Below are positions 1-12,300 of a stretch of DNA of 64,000 bases, piece by piece (position 1 is the first letter of the stretch; each line of letters begins with the position of its first letter). The notes beneath the pieces were generated by a model, which was not told where the DNA came from, ran no database searches, and saw only the letters and a program-made list of their open reading frames with translations. A program made the translations under genes and the position numbers. The DNA is from Ostrinia nubilalis (taxonomy: Eukaryota; Arthropoda; Insecta; Lepidoptera; Crambidae): contig NC_087106.1 of NCBI RefSeq assembly GCF_963855985.1, forward strand, positions 2,587,001 to 2,651,000, written 5' to 3'.

Positions 1-135
1 ACCTGACTAAGGTAGCAGGAAGGCGCTGGATGCATGCCGCTACCAACCGTGCGATGTGAAAGTCATTGGGGGAGGCTTATGTGCAGCAGTGGCCGTCCTG
101 TGGCTAAAACGATGATGATGATGAAATGGTCCCAA
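1..135 (+). mobile_element. RTE-like retrotransposon 3' tail
   Basis: ggtagcaggaaggcgctgga, gctaccaaccgtgcgatgtg and gggggaggcttatgtgcagc, ending in gatgatgatgatg. The exon copy at 165 follows through a second tail fragment. Confidence 0.85.
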
Positions 136-288
136 CCAGATGACCTCATAAAGGTAGCAAGAACGCGCTGGCTGCGGCCCAACCAGATACACACGGACGC
201 CGACCACCGGACGCCCTGGGTCGTCTTCCGGGACCCGCGGCCCTCGGACATATCGCAGGGTAAGTGGTTCCAGGTGACCTCATACAGG

Positions 289-502
289 TAAAGCCTGGTC
301 CGTGAGCACGTAGAATCCCGTCCAATGACCCCAAGCTACCCATCCTTATCGCTCGCGCGTAATTATATTGCTGTCGCGACTGTGCGACGCGCGCCCGCAG
401 TGAGTGTGTGAGCGCGACAGCAACATAATTACGTGCGAGCGACAAGGATGGGCAGCTTGGGGTCATTGGACGGGATTCTACGTGCTCACGGACCAGGCTT
501 TA
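289..502. mobile_element. Hairpin MITE, family H, between exon copies
   Basis: Ends taaagcctggtccgtgagca and tgctcacggaccaggcttta; core tgaccccaagctacccatcc and complement. Inserted at the TA of acaggTAgcaagg: the same site without the element is at 1215-1230. Confidence 0.92.
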
Positions 503-779
503 GCAAGGACGCGCTGGCTGCGGCCCAACCAGATACACACGGACGCCGACCACCGGACGCCCTGGGTCGTCTTCCGGGACCCGCGGCCCTCGGACATATC
601 GCAGGGTAAGTGACCCTTATAAAGGTTGCAAGGAGGCGCTTGAAACAGGTCCCTAAATTGATGATGATGATGAAACCCAGCCAGAACCTGGAACACAGGA
701 CATCAACTGGACCACAGAACACCCTGGGTTGTGTTTCGGGACCCGCGGTCATTGGATTTATCACAGGATAAGAGCGATC

Positions 780-850
780 CTGTCGTTTCAGCCAAATGAC
801 GTCCACTGCTGGACTAAGGCCTCCCCCAGGTCTCCCCCAGGAGGTTCCAG
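780..850 (-). mobile_element. Reversed RTE-like tail piece
   Basis: cgtttcagccaaatgacgtc and cactgctggactaaggcctc; repeated at 1140-1210 as part of the array. Confidence 0.7.
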
Positions 851-1139
851 ATGACCTCATGAAGGTAGCAAGAACGCGCTGACTGCGGCCCAACCAGATA
901 CACACCGACGCCGACCACCGGACGCCCTGGGTCGTCTTCCGGGACCCGCGGCCCTCCGACATATCGCAGGGTAAGTGACCCTTATAAAGGTTGCAAGAAG
1001 GCGCTGGAAACAGGTCCCTAAATTGATGATGATACACACGAACCTGGAACACAGGACATCAACTGGACCACATAACACCCTGGGTTGTGTTTCGGGACCC
1101 GCGGTCATTGGATTTATCACAGGATAAGAGCGATCCTGT

Positions 1140-1210
1140 CGTTTCAGCCAAATGACGTCCACTGCTGGACTAAGGCCTCTCCCAGGACTCCCCCAGGAGG
1201 TTCCAGACGA
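1140..1210 (-). mobile_element. Reversed RTE-like tail piece, second copy
   Basis: Same sequence as 780-850. Confidence 0.7.
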
Positions 1211-1355
1211 CCTTATACAGGTAGCAAGGACGCGCTGGCTGCGGCCCAACCAGATACACACGGACGCCGACCACCGGACGCCCTGGGTCGTGTTCCGGGA
1301 CCCGCGGCCGTCGGACATATCGCAGGGTAAGTGGTTCCAGGTGACCTCATACAGG

Positions 1356-1569
1356 TAAAGCCTGGTCCGTGAGCACGTAGAATCCCGTCCAATGACCCCA
1401 AGCTACCCATCCTTATCGCTCGCGCGTAATTATATTGCTGTCGCGACTGTGCGACGCGCGCCCGCAGTGAGTGTGTGAGCGCGACAGCAACATAATTACG
1501 TGCGAGCGACAAGGATAGGCAGCTTGGGGTCATTGGACGGGATTCTACGTGCTCACGGACCAGGCTTTA
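1356..1569. mobile_element. Hairpin MITE, family H, second copy at the same relative site
   Basis: Nearly identical to 289-502 and in the same position relative to the exon copies, so duplicated together with them. Confidence 0.92.
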
Positions 1570-1854
1570 GCAAGGACGCGCTGCTGCGGCCCAACCAGAT
1601 ACACACGGACGCCGACCACCGGACGCCCTGGGTCGTCTTCCGGGACCCGCGGCCCTCGGACATATCGCAGGGTAAGTGACCCTTATAAAGGTTGCAAGAA
1701 GGCGCTTGAAACAGGTCCCTAAATTGATGATGAAACCCAGCCAGATACACACGAACCTGGAACACAGGACATCAACTGGACCACATAAAACCCTGGGTCG
1801 TGTTCCGGGACCCGCGGCCCTCGTACATATCGCAGGGTAAGTGGTCCCTTTTCG

Positions 1855-2335
1855 TCCAAAATACCTCAGTGCCTGAAGACGAAAGTCTACAACCAATGTG
1901 TGTTACCTGTGATGACTTATGGCTCGGAAACGTGGCTTCTCACCATAGGCCTTATACAGAAGCTCAAAGTTGCATAGCGTGCTATGGAGAGGGCTTTGCT
2001 CGATGTTTCTTTACGAGATCGAATCAGAAATGAGATCCGTAAACGAACTGAAGTCGCTGACATAGCCCGACGGATTAGCAAGCTGAAGTGGCAGTGGGAA
2101 GGGCACATAGTACGCAGAACTGACGGTCGATGGGGCAGCAAGGTTCTGGAATGGAGGCTTACCGGAAAACGCAGCGTGGAACGTCCACCCACAAGGTGGA
2201 CCGACGACCTGATAAAGGTAGCAGGAAGGTGCTGGATGCAGCCCGCTACCAACCGTGCGATGTGGAAGTCATTGGGGGAGGCCTATGTTCAGCAGTGGAC
2301 GTCCTGTGGCTGAAATGAAGATGATGATGAAGTGG
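1855..2335 (+). mobile_element. RTE-like retrotransposon C terminus and GATGAT tail
   Basis: Frame reads LKTKVYNQCVLPVMTYGSET, then after a stop MERALLDVSLRDRIRNEIRK, KLKWQWEGHIVRRTDGRWGS, SVERPPTRWTDDLIKVAGRC and SLGEAYVQQWTSCG with stop, then gaaatgaagatgatgatga. 5' truncated, inside the exon array. Confidence 0.9.
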
Positions 2336-2462
2336 TCCCAACCAGACGACCTCATATAGGTAGCAAGGACGCGCTGGCTGCGGCCCAACCAGATACACAC
2401 CGACGCCGACCACCGGACGCCCTGGGTCGTGTTCTGAGACCCTTGGCTTTCGGACATATTGC

Positions 2463-2491
2463 AGGGTAGGTTAGGTTAGGTTAGGTTAGGA
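2463..2491 (+). repeat. Short interstitial TTAGG (insect telomere motif) tract
   Basis: gggtaggttaggttagg and on, four to five units, placed exactly at the splice-donor end of an exon copy (CAGG/gtagg). Confidence 0.8.
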
Positions 2492-2703
2492 CCATTATTC
2501 CCTAACCAGTCTGGGCAACGTGGGAAGTGTAGGCCGTCCTCCTTATGCCTCGTAAATTAGGTGGTCGTGCTTTTGCAGTAGGGACTAAATGACCTGACGA
2601 TGATGCAGGTTAATGATGAAGCATAAGATCACACAGATGTTGACCACAGTCAGTACACCCTGGGTCGTGTTCTGAGACCCTTGGCTTTCGGATATATCGC
2701 AGG

Positions 2704-3164
2704 GTTAGTGACCTTTTTTGGAAGATATGCAATCTGAACAGATGGCTTTGTAAAGACTGCAGAAAGGCGCTGGTTGCAGGTCGTTACTAATTAGCTAATC
2801 AAGAGAACCGATGACGGCTAAATCGGATAACCCCGTAGATGGCACCACTAGCGAGCAAGGTCATCCACTCTTTAATAATGTTGCTAACTGCAAATACGAT
2901 AAGAGGTCTATTGCATTCTCATTTACCAGATTGGCGACACTGGTGGCTCAAGTCCTGTCACTTCGCCAGTGACTCAATTATAGTACCTATCTCTCATTGA
3001 AATCAGCGATTCAGCGAATCAAATATTCCGTGACATGTTATTTCGAATCTTGTACAGACGCTAGCACTGGTCTTATGCAGTTAAAATAAGAGCGAATTTG
3101 CAAGAAAAATGGGTACTCTAATGTGCTATCTTCTGTACAGTAATTATTTATCTCCTCATTCCAG
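2704..3164 (+). other. Intron upstream of sol Cys exon, no gene seen
   Basis: AT-rich unique-looking sequence after the last degenerate exon copy. It ends in a normal polypyrimidine tract and ttccag acceptor. No other feature seen. Confidence 0.6.
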
Positions 3165-3364
3165 GTGTCCTAGGCAACTGCTGGCTGCTCTCCGCTTTAG
3201 CAGTGCTAGCGGAACGCTCCTCTCTCGTGCGAGGAGTGGTAGTGAGGGGCGAACCGAGCGTAGGCGCGTACCAACTGAGGCTGTGCAAGGATGGGAGGTG
3301 GCTGACGGTGACGGTGGATGACTTGCTGCCAGCGAATAAGAAGGGACATCTGGTATATTCACAG
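3165..3364 (+). CDS. sol: sol exon with catalytic Cys
   Basis: Acceptor ttcattccag, donor CAG/gtgggt; enters in phase 1 and leaves in phase 0. Encodes [18 protein letters not shown] onward through [17 protein letters not shown] to LVYSQ. The Cys of GNCW is the calpain nucleophile. The 3' 118 bases, with the following intron start, are the source of the 170-bp array downstream. Confidence 0.93.
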
Positions 3365-6300
3365 GTGGGTTTTTTGGAGTTTAAGGTTCATTTTGGCACA
3401 TATTTTTACAAGCTAGGGGTGAACCGAGCGTAGGCGCGTACCAACTGAGGCTGTGCAAGGATGGGAGGTGGCTGACGGTGACGGTGGATGACTTGCTGCC
3501 CGCGAATAAGAAGGGACATCTGGTATATTCACAGGTGGGATTTTTGGAGTTTAAGGTTCATTTTGGCACATATTTTTACAAGCAAGGGGTGAACCGAGCG
3601 TAGGCGCGTACCAACTGAGGTTGTGCAAGGATGGGAGGTGGCTGACGGTGACGGTGGATGACTTGCTGCCAGCGAATAAAAAGGGACATCTGGTTTATTC
3701 ACAGGTGGGTTTCTTGAGTTTAAGGTTCATTTTGGCACATATTTTTACAAGCAAGGGGTGAACCGAGCGTAGGCGCGTACCAACTGAGGCTGTGCAAGGA
3801 TGGGAGGTGGCTGACGGTGACGGTGGATGACTTGCTGCCAGCGAATAAGAAGGGACACCTGGTTTATTCACAGGTGGGTTTTTTGGAGTTTAAGGTTCAT
3901 TTTGGCACATATTTTTACAAGCAAGGGGTGAACCGAGCGTAGGCGCGTACCAACTGAGGCTGTGCAAGGATGGGAGGTGGCTGACGGTGACGGTGGATGA
4001 CTTGCTGCCAGCGAATAAAAAGGGACATCTGGTTTATTCACAGGTGGGTTTCTTGAGTTTAAGGTTCATTTTGGCACATATTTTTACAAGCAAGGGGTGA
4101 ACCGAGCGTAGGCGCGTACCAACTGAGGCTGTGCAAGGATGGGAGGTGGCTGACGGTGACTGTGGATGACTTGCTGCCCGCGAATAAGAAGGGACATCTG
4201 GTTTATTCACAGGTGGGTTTTTTTGAGTTTAAGGTTCATTTTTGGCATACAATTTTTGTTGTAGCGACTTAAACCCTTCATACAAGTCTGTAAGATATAA
4301 TAAAATAGGGAAACAGTAAAGCTTCAACCACATCAACGCGTGCAGATCGCCATCGCTGGTTCGGTCTAAGGCCAATGATAGTCCGCGCGACCTGTCATTG
4401 GCCTATGAACGCACGGTTGGTTGAAGCATAACGCAATATAGTGATTCGCATCAAAATGGACTTCTAATATTAAAGATTCTAAAATCTTTATGATTCATAT
4501 CTTTCGCAATTTCAATCTGTCTCTTGCTATATCCGAACTCCGAAAGAGAGAGAGAGCCATCTATTGGGAGTAGTATAAATATGTCTTGGATCACTGGTAA
4601 AAATTAAATACTTACGAAGTCGTAGGAACAGGAAATTACTCAGTGAATTAAGGCAAAATGTATTTTATATTGCAGGCGAAAAGAAAACAACTTTGGGTGC
4701 CTTTGATAGAGAAAGCGGTTGCTAAGTTACATGGATGCTATGAAGCACTGGTGTCCGGAAGAGCTATTGAAGGTAGGTTGCCTTAATTTCTCTTGCTTAC
4801 TTGATTTTCTGTATGAAATTATGTAGTACTAGCGGCCGCCCGCGACTTCGTACGCCTGGATCCCGTTTTACCCCCTTCATCTATGTTAGGCGGTTTATAT
4901 TTTTTCATAAAAATGTTTTTTTCCCGCTACCTCCCGTTCCCGTGGAAATTTTGCAATATCCTGTTGTAACTAAGCTTTAAGTTTACTAAGATACCTGCAT
5001 GCCAAATTTCAAGCGTCTAAATTAAGCGGTTTAGATTTTTCATACAAAAGGATTTTCCCACTAATTCCCGTCCTCGTGGGAATTTTGCAATAACCTGTTG
5101 TAACTAAGCTTTAAGTTTACTAAGATACCTGCATGCCTCAATCGTCTAACTTAAGCGGTTTAGATTTTTCATACAAAAGGATTTTCCCGCTAATTCCCGT
5201 TTCCGTGGGAATTCCTAAGTATACTATAACCTGCCCATGAGTACGAAGAATAATTGCACCAAGTTTCGTTAATATCCGTCAAGTAGTATTTCTTTCTATA
5301 AGGAACATACAGACAGACAGACAAAAATTTTACTGATTGCATTTTTGGCATCAGTATCGATCACTAATTACCCCCTGATAGTTATTTTGAAAATATATTT
5401 CATGTACAGAAATGACCTCTCTACAGATAGCTTGATCGCAGTGTGCAGTATCATAGTTTCTTATGATACTGTGGCAGAGTTAGAAGATTCTACTTGATAT
5501 CTTTTAGAAGAAAAACTTACTTTAACCCTATGGCCGCTTTCACATTTAGGCGATTTAGCAGCGCAACAAAAGCGCGACAGACGCTGCCGAAAATTTCATA
5601 CTATGTGACAGCTGATGCCTCCCTTCACATTTCAAAAACGCCGCTGCCGCGCTGCTGTCGCGCTTCTAACGCCCTAATGTGAAAGCGCTCTATTTCTTCG
5701 GGATTGTATTCCATAAGCAGCAATAGAAAAGCAGTAGGATTAAGACTGGGCAGTGTTGAGAAGATGCGAAGAAAATTCCAAAAATAAAGATATTTGTGTT
5801 AATATAATCATTTTTCTCTTCTCCAGGTCTATGCACGTTAACAGGTGCCCCCTGCGAGTCAGTCTCTCTCCAGGCGGGAGGGGCGGGCGGTGGCGCCGGT
5901 GGCGGAGCGCCTTTAGAACAGCTGGATCGAGACCTAGTGTGGGCTCAGCTACTGTCTTCGCGACAAGCGTGTTTTTTAATGGGTGCCAGTTGTGGTGGAG
6001 GCAATATGAAGGTAGGTCACAGATAGGGGCGCCTTTAGAACAGCTGGACCGAGACCTAGTGTGGGCTCAGCTACTGTCTTCGCGACAGGCGTGTTTCCTG
6101 ATGGGCGCCAGTTGTGGTGGAGGCAATATGAAGGTGGGTCCTATATTGGTAGAAAAAGCAACTTGACTTAAAGTCCTATGTCCCCTAAAGCATATGGACA
6201 AAATTCTACGTGCTCACGGACCAGGCTTTAGATGGGGCAGATGGCGTCCACAACAGTCCTCCATCGCGTTCGGTCTTGAGCTTCGCGTTTGATCTCGCTC

Positions 6301-9300
6301 CAGGTCTTGACGATTTTCTTCGCCTCGTCTGCTACAGTGCGCCGCCAAGTTTTCTTGGGGCGACTACGTTTGCGTTTTCCTTGGGGGTTCCAATTTAGAG
6401 CCTGCTTGGGATCGGGATTCCTTCGGAGAGTGTGACCAATCCAGTTAGAAACAGTCACTTTCTCTCCAAGTGAGAGGGGCGGGCGGGAGATGCGTCTTTA
6501 GAACAGCTGGATCGAGACCTAGTGTGGGCTCAGCTGCTGTCTTCGCGACAAGCGTGCTTCTTGATGGGTGCTAGCTGTGGTGGAGGCAATATGAAGGTAG
6601 GTCACAGATAGGGGCGCCTTTAGAACAGCTGGATCGAGACCTAGTGTGGGCTCAGCTGCTGTCTTCGCGACAAGCGTGCTTCTTGATGGGTGCTAGCTGT
6701 GGTGGAGGCAATATGAAGGTAGGTCACAGATAGGGGCGCCTTTAGAACAGCTGGATCGAGACCTAGTGTGGGCTCAGCTGCTGTCTTCGCGACAAGCGTG
6801 CTTCTTGATGGGCGCTAGTTGTGGTGGAGGCAATATGAAGGTAGGTCACAGATAGGGGCGCCTTTAGAACAGCTGGACCGAGACCTAGTGTGGGCTCAGC
6901 TGCTGTCTTCGCGACAAGCGTGCTTCTTGATGGGCGCTAGTTGTGGTGGAGGCAATATGAAGGTAGGTCACAGATAGGGGCGCCTTTAGAACAGCTGGAC
7001 CGAGACCTAGTGTGGGCTCAGCTACTGTCTTCGCGACAAGCGTGCTTCTTGATGGGCGCTAGTTGTGGTGGAGGCAATATGAAGGTAGGTCACAGATAGG
7101 GGCGCCTTTAGAACAGCTGGACCGAGACCTAGTGTGGGCTCAGCTACTGTCTTCGCGACAAGCGTGCTTCTTGATGGGTGCTAGCTGTGGTGGGGGCAAT
7201 ATGAAGGTAAGTCCTGTATTGGTAAATTCCGGTCGTCGAGCAGATAGAATTTCGTCCAATGACCCCAAGCTACCCGTCCTTATCGCTCGCGCGTAATTAT
7301 AATGCGCGACGGGCGGCCGCAGTGAGTGTGCGAGCGCGACAGCAATATAATTACGCGCAAGCTATAAGGATGGGTAGCTTAGGGTCATTGGACGAAATAT
7401 TATCTGCTCGACGAACGGACTTTAGAATCAGCTAGGGGCGCCAATGCTAACAGGCGCCCCCTGCGAGTCGGTTTCTCTCCAAGCGGAAGGGGCGCCTTTA
7501 GAACAGCTAGACCGAGACCTGGTGTGGGCTCAGCTACTGTCTTCGCGACAAGCGTGTTTCCTGATGGGCGCCAGCTGTGGTGGCGGCAATATGAAGGTAG
7601 GTGTTGGTAGAAACAGAAGAGGCGCTATTAAGCTACTGATCTAGATACTGGCTAAAACAGATAGGGGCGCCTTTAGAACAGCTGGATCGTGTCCTGGTGT
7701 GGGCTCAGCTACTGTCTTCGCGACAAGCGTGCTTCTTGATGGGTGCTAGCTGTGGTGGAGGCAATATGAAGGTAGGTCCTATATTGGTAGAAAAAGCAAC
7801 TTGACTTAAAGTCCTATGTCCCCTAAAGCATATGGACAAAATTCTACGTGCTCACGGACCAGGCTTTAGATGGGGCAGAGGGCGTCCACAACAGTCCTTC
7901 ATCGCGTTCGGTCTTGAGCTTCGCGTTTGATCTCGCTCCAGGTCTTGCCGATTTTCTTCGCCTCGTCTGCTACAGTGCGCCGCCAAGTTTGCTTGGGGCG
8001 ACCACGTTTGTGTTTTCCTTGGGGGTTCCAATTTAGAGCCTGCTTGGGATCGGGATCCCTTCGGAGAGTGTGACCAATCCAGTCTCCAGTCCAGTCCAAT
8101 AGAAACAGTCAGTCAGTTTCTCTCGAGTGGGAGGGGCTGGCGGGAGATGAGCCTTTAGAACAGCTGGACCGAGACCTGGTGTGGGCACAGCTGCTGTCTT
8201 CACGACAGGCGTGTTTCTTGATGGGTGCCAGCTGTGGTGGAGGCAATATGAAGGTAGGTGTTGGTAGAAACAACAAGGGGCACCAATCATAGAGAGAGAT
8301 GCCAATTAACGCGCTGAGTTCGAAACTCAGTGTCGCATTAAAAATTCACACACACAAAGTAATCAAAATATGTGCTCATTATCCACTACGGTATCAGTAC
8401 TCAACGTTCGAATAATCTTTAGTACTACGCAAGCAATGTCAACTGTTTACATTATGACGTCGCTGCTGTTATCATTGCTGTCACGAGCAATGTGTTCTGT
8501 TTATGGGCATATTGCTGCGACACCGGCCCCGCCTTTTTGTCACATCTTCCTTTAGTTTCTGTGATCTGTGGCGCCCATGCTAACAGGCGCCCCTTAGCGA
8601 GTCGGTATCTCTCCAAGCGGGAGGGGCGCCTTTAGAACAGCTGGATCGAGACCTGGTGTGGGCTCAGCTACTGTCTTCGCGACAAGCGTGCTGCTTGATG
8701 GGTGCCAGCTGTGGTGGGGGCAATATGAAGGTAGGTCTAATATTTTTGCAGAAATAGCCAATGCTAACAGGCTACTGTCTGTGAGCTAGTGTCCCTTTAG
8801 GATTGATGCCGGTGAGGAGGCGCCCGTCAGTAGCTTAATATCACCTAAAGTGGTGGAAAGAAAATCATAATAAATATTTAATCTGCGGTTACAATTTATA
8901 ATATGGATTGTATACGTATTGTTTGTTCTCTGTAGCTGTGCCTTAAATAAAAAATAAAATAAACCTGAGATGTAACTGGATCCTTACTGGGCCGAGTCCC
9001 AATAAATGAGAGGTCTTGGAACTAAGACTGGACAGTTGATTGAAAAATAATTTTTCAACCATAACATAAACCTGCACAAAAAGATATCAGAAAATCTACA
9101 AGGCCAGGGCATAACGAGTATATTTTTTATCTCCAGGTGGACGAAGAAGAATACCAGCGCCTCGGCTTACGACCTCGCCACGCCTACTCGGTCCTCGACG
9201 TGGTAGAAGTAGCGGGTCCAACCCGTTTGCTTCGGCTACGGAACCCCTGGGGGCATTATACTTGGCGCGGCGCGTGGGCACACGGCTGCCCGCGCTGGAC

Positions 9301-12300
9301 TGAGGAGGCACGACGCGCAGTGCACGCGCATACTGCTAGCGCGCACGCGGATCGAGACCAAGGCGTGTTCTGGATCAGCTTCGATGATGTGCTCAAGTGA
9401 GTGTCTTATTGATAGTGTGATAAAGTGTATATTACATTGGCAGCGCTAACAGAGGAGCATAAGGGCAGCGCGTACGCTTATAGAGACTTGTTTCAACGAC
9501 TTACTAAGGTAAGTAAGTGCCTTACTGCTGCGTTAATAGAGCGTATATTACAATAGCAGTGTTGCTTTGGGGCATAGTACCTATCAAGGCGTGTTCTGGG
9601 TCAACTTCGACGACGTGCTGAAGCGAGTATCTTACTACTAGTGACATAAGGCGTATATTACAATGGCTACTACCCCTGGGGGCACTATACTTGGCGCGGC
9701 GGTGTGTGTTCAAGTGAGTGCCTTAATTATAGTGTAATAAGGTGTGTTTTACAATGGCAACCTATCAAGAAGGAGGCACGACGCGCAGTGCACGCGCATA
9801 CTGCTAGCGCGCTCGCGGATCGAGACCAAGGCGTGTTCTGGATCAGCTTCGATGACGTGCTCAAGTGAGTGTCTTATTGATAGGGTAATAAAGTGTATTT
9901 TACAATGGCAACTCGTGAAGGAGAAAGCGTTACGTTCTGTTCACGCACATACTGCTAGCGCGCTCGCGGATCGAGACCAAGGCGTGTTCTGGATCAGCTT
10001 TGACGACGTGCTCAAGTGAGTGTCTTATTGATAGTGTAATAAAGTGTATTTTACATTGACAAGACGTGGAAGAAGACTTGCACGGGGACGAAGAAGTGTT
10101 CTGGATCGACTTCGATGTCGTGTTGAAGTGAGTGCCTTACTGCTGTGTTAATAGAGTGTTTATTACAATGGCAGTATTGCCTTGGGGCATAGCACAGGTC
10201 AGAGCGAGTTCTGAGTCGGCTTAGACGACGTGCTGAAGCGAGTATCTTATTACTAGTGACATTAGGCGTATATTGCAATGGCTACAACCCCTGGGGGCAC
10301 TATACTTGGCGCGGCGCGTGGGCGCACGGCTGCCCGCGCTGGACTGAGGAGGCACGACGCGCAGTGCACGCGCATACTGCTAGCGCGCACGCGGACCGAG
10401 ACCAAGGCGTGTTCTGGATCAGCTTCGATGATGTGCTCAAGTGAGTGCTTTAAAGCCTGGTCCGTGAGCACGTAGAATCCCGTCCAATGACCCCCAGCTG
10501 CCCATCCTTGTCGCTCGTACGTAATTATGTTGCTGTCGCGCTCGCACACTCACTGCGGACGCGCGTCGCACAGTCGCGACAGCAATATAATTACGCGCGA
10601 GCGATAAGGATGGGTAGCTTGGGTTCATTGGACGGGATTCTACGTGCTCACGGACCAGGCTTTAGTAATAGTCTATATTGCAATGTCAGCGCTAACAGAG
10701 AAACATAAGAGCAGCGTGCACGCTAGATACCAACTTCAACGGCTTACCAAGGCAAGGTAAGCGCCTTACTACTACTCATCCTTATCGCTCGCGCGTAATT
10801 ATGTTGCTGTCGCGCTCGCACACTCACTGCGGGCGCCCGTCGCACAGTCGCGACAGCAATATAATTACGCGCGAGCGATAAGGATGGGTAGCTTGGGGTC
10901 ATTGAACAAAATTCTACGTGCTCACGGACCAGGCTTTAGTGTAAATAAAGCGTATATTATAATAGCAGTGTTGCTTTGGGGCATAGTACCTATCAAGGCG
11001 TGTTTTGGGTCGGTTTCGACGACGCGCTGAAGCGAGTATCTTACTACTAGTGACATAAGGCGTATATTACAATGGCTGCTACCCCTGGGGGCACTATACT
11101 TGGCGCGGCGGTGTGTGTTCAAGTGAGTGCCTTAATTATAGTGTAGTAAGGTGTGTTTTACAATGGCAACGTATCAAGAAAGAGATGCGACGCGCTGTGC
11201 ACGCGCATACTGCTAGCGCGCTCGCGGATCGAGACCAAGGCGTGTTCTGGATCAGCTTTGACGACGTGCTCAAGTGAGTGTCTTATTGATAGTGCAATAA
11301 AGTGTATTTTACAATGGCAACGTGGCAAGTGTCTTAATGTTACTAAGAATAAGGCATATTTTACAATGGCAACTCGTGAAGGAGGAAGCGTGACGTTCTG
11401 TCATGCGCATACTGCTAGCGCGCACGCGGATCGAGACCAAGGCGTGTTTTGGATCAGCTTCGATGATGTGCTGAAGTAAGTACTTTAGCGTTGTGTTAAT
11501 AGAGTCTATATTGCAATGACAGCGCTAACAGAGAAACATAAGAGCAGCGTGCACGCTAGAGACCAACTACAACGGCTTACCAAGGCAAGGTAAGCGCCTT
11601 ACTACTAAAGCCTGGTCCGTGAGCACGTAGAATTTAGTTCAATGACCCCAAGCTACCCATCCTTATCGCTCGCGCGTAATTATATTGCTGTCGCGACTGT
11701 GCGACGGCGGGCGCCCGCAGTGAGTGTGCGAGCGCGACAGCAACATAATTACGCGCGAGCGGTAAGGATGGGTAGCTTGGGGTCATTGGACAAAAGTCTA
11801 CGTGCTCACGGACCAGGCTTTAGTGTAAATAAAGCGTATATTACAATAGCAGTGTTGCTTTGGGCAATAATACCGATCAGAGCGTGTTCTGAGTCGGCTT
11901 TGACGACGTAATGAAGCGAGTATCTTACTACTAGTGACATAAGGCGTATATTACAATGGTTACTACCCCTGGGAGCACTATACTTGGCGCGGCGGTGTGT
12001 GTTCAAGTGAGTGCCTTATTGATAGTGTAATAAAGTGTGTTTTACAATGGCAACCTATAAAGAAGGAGGCACGACGCGCAGTGCACGCGCATACTGCTAG
12101 CGCGCACGCGGATCGAGACCAAGGAGTCTTCTGGATCAGCTTTGACGACGTGCTTAACGTGAGTGTCTTATTGATAGTGTAATAAAGTCTATATTGCAAT
12201 GTCAGCGCTAGTAGAGAAACAAAAGAGCAGCGTGTACGTTGATTCAGCTTCAATGACTTACTAAGGTAAGCGCCTTACTGCTGCGTTAATAGAGCGTATA

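Larger units (their letters stand above)
165..2703 (+). repeat. Array of sol exon 3' ends (the exon just before the Cys exon), about ten copies
   Basis: Each good copy is 95 bases encoding RWLRPNQIHTDADHRTPWVV and FRDPRPSDISQ, then CAGG/gtaagt, phase 1 out, which matches the phase 1 entry of the Cys exon (giving SDISQG-VLGNC as in calpain-15). Copies: 165-259, 511-605, 876-970, 1232-1326 (open frames); 1578-1671 (one G missing in the Trp codon); 2371-2465 (TGA stop); degenerate at about 697-770, 1040-1122, 1745-1836 and 2641-2703. Good copies start in or next to a retrotransposon-tail-like lead (cctcataaaggtagcaaga). The 5' half of the exon and its acceptor are not in the window, so the functional exon is probably upstream. 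Confidence 0.88.
6012..8731 (+). repeat. Array of sol Gly-exon 3' copies (eleven copies, many with a 122-bp period)
   Basis: Copies of the exon 3' part, each followed by a gtaggt/gtgggt/gtaagt donor: one 122-bp unit at 6012-6133, a copy at 6470-6596, five perfect-period 122-bp units from 6597 to 7206, and copies at 7444-7596, 7655-7771, 8116-8252 and 8578-8730. The 122-bp unit is 16 bases of intron (gtaggtcacagatagg) joined to the last 106 exon bases. The spacer is too short to be spliced, and read-through meets a TAG in the spacer. Reading frames inside the copies are open, and differences are mostly single bases. A MITE and pieces of a non-LTR element are embedded, and a ~340-bp block at 6136 recurs at 7774. 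Confidence 0.93.

Noticed and set aside
34..1896. Several overlapping open reading frames of 60-190 codons on both strands
   Set aside because: They are shadows of the tandem exon copies and hairpin MITEs; only the plus-strand WLRPNQI...SDISQ frame has protein-family support.
5753..6166. 137-codon continuous frame across the Gly-rich exon
   Set aside because: It runs in the wrong frame through the exon boundary; the true exon is 5827-6011 with matching phases.
7444..7596. Functional alternative sol exon
   Set aside because: Open frame and donor are good, but the upstream sequence is a decayed MITE with no polypyrimidine tract; listed as a copy only.
3245..8731. Regular tandem repeats resembling a CRISPR array or satellite of unknown origin
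   Set aside because: The repeats are exon pieces of the calpain with donors; there are no unique spacers and the genome is eukaryotic.
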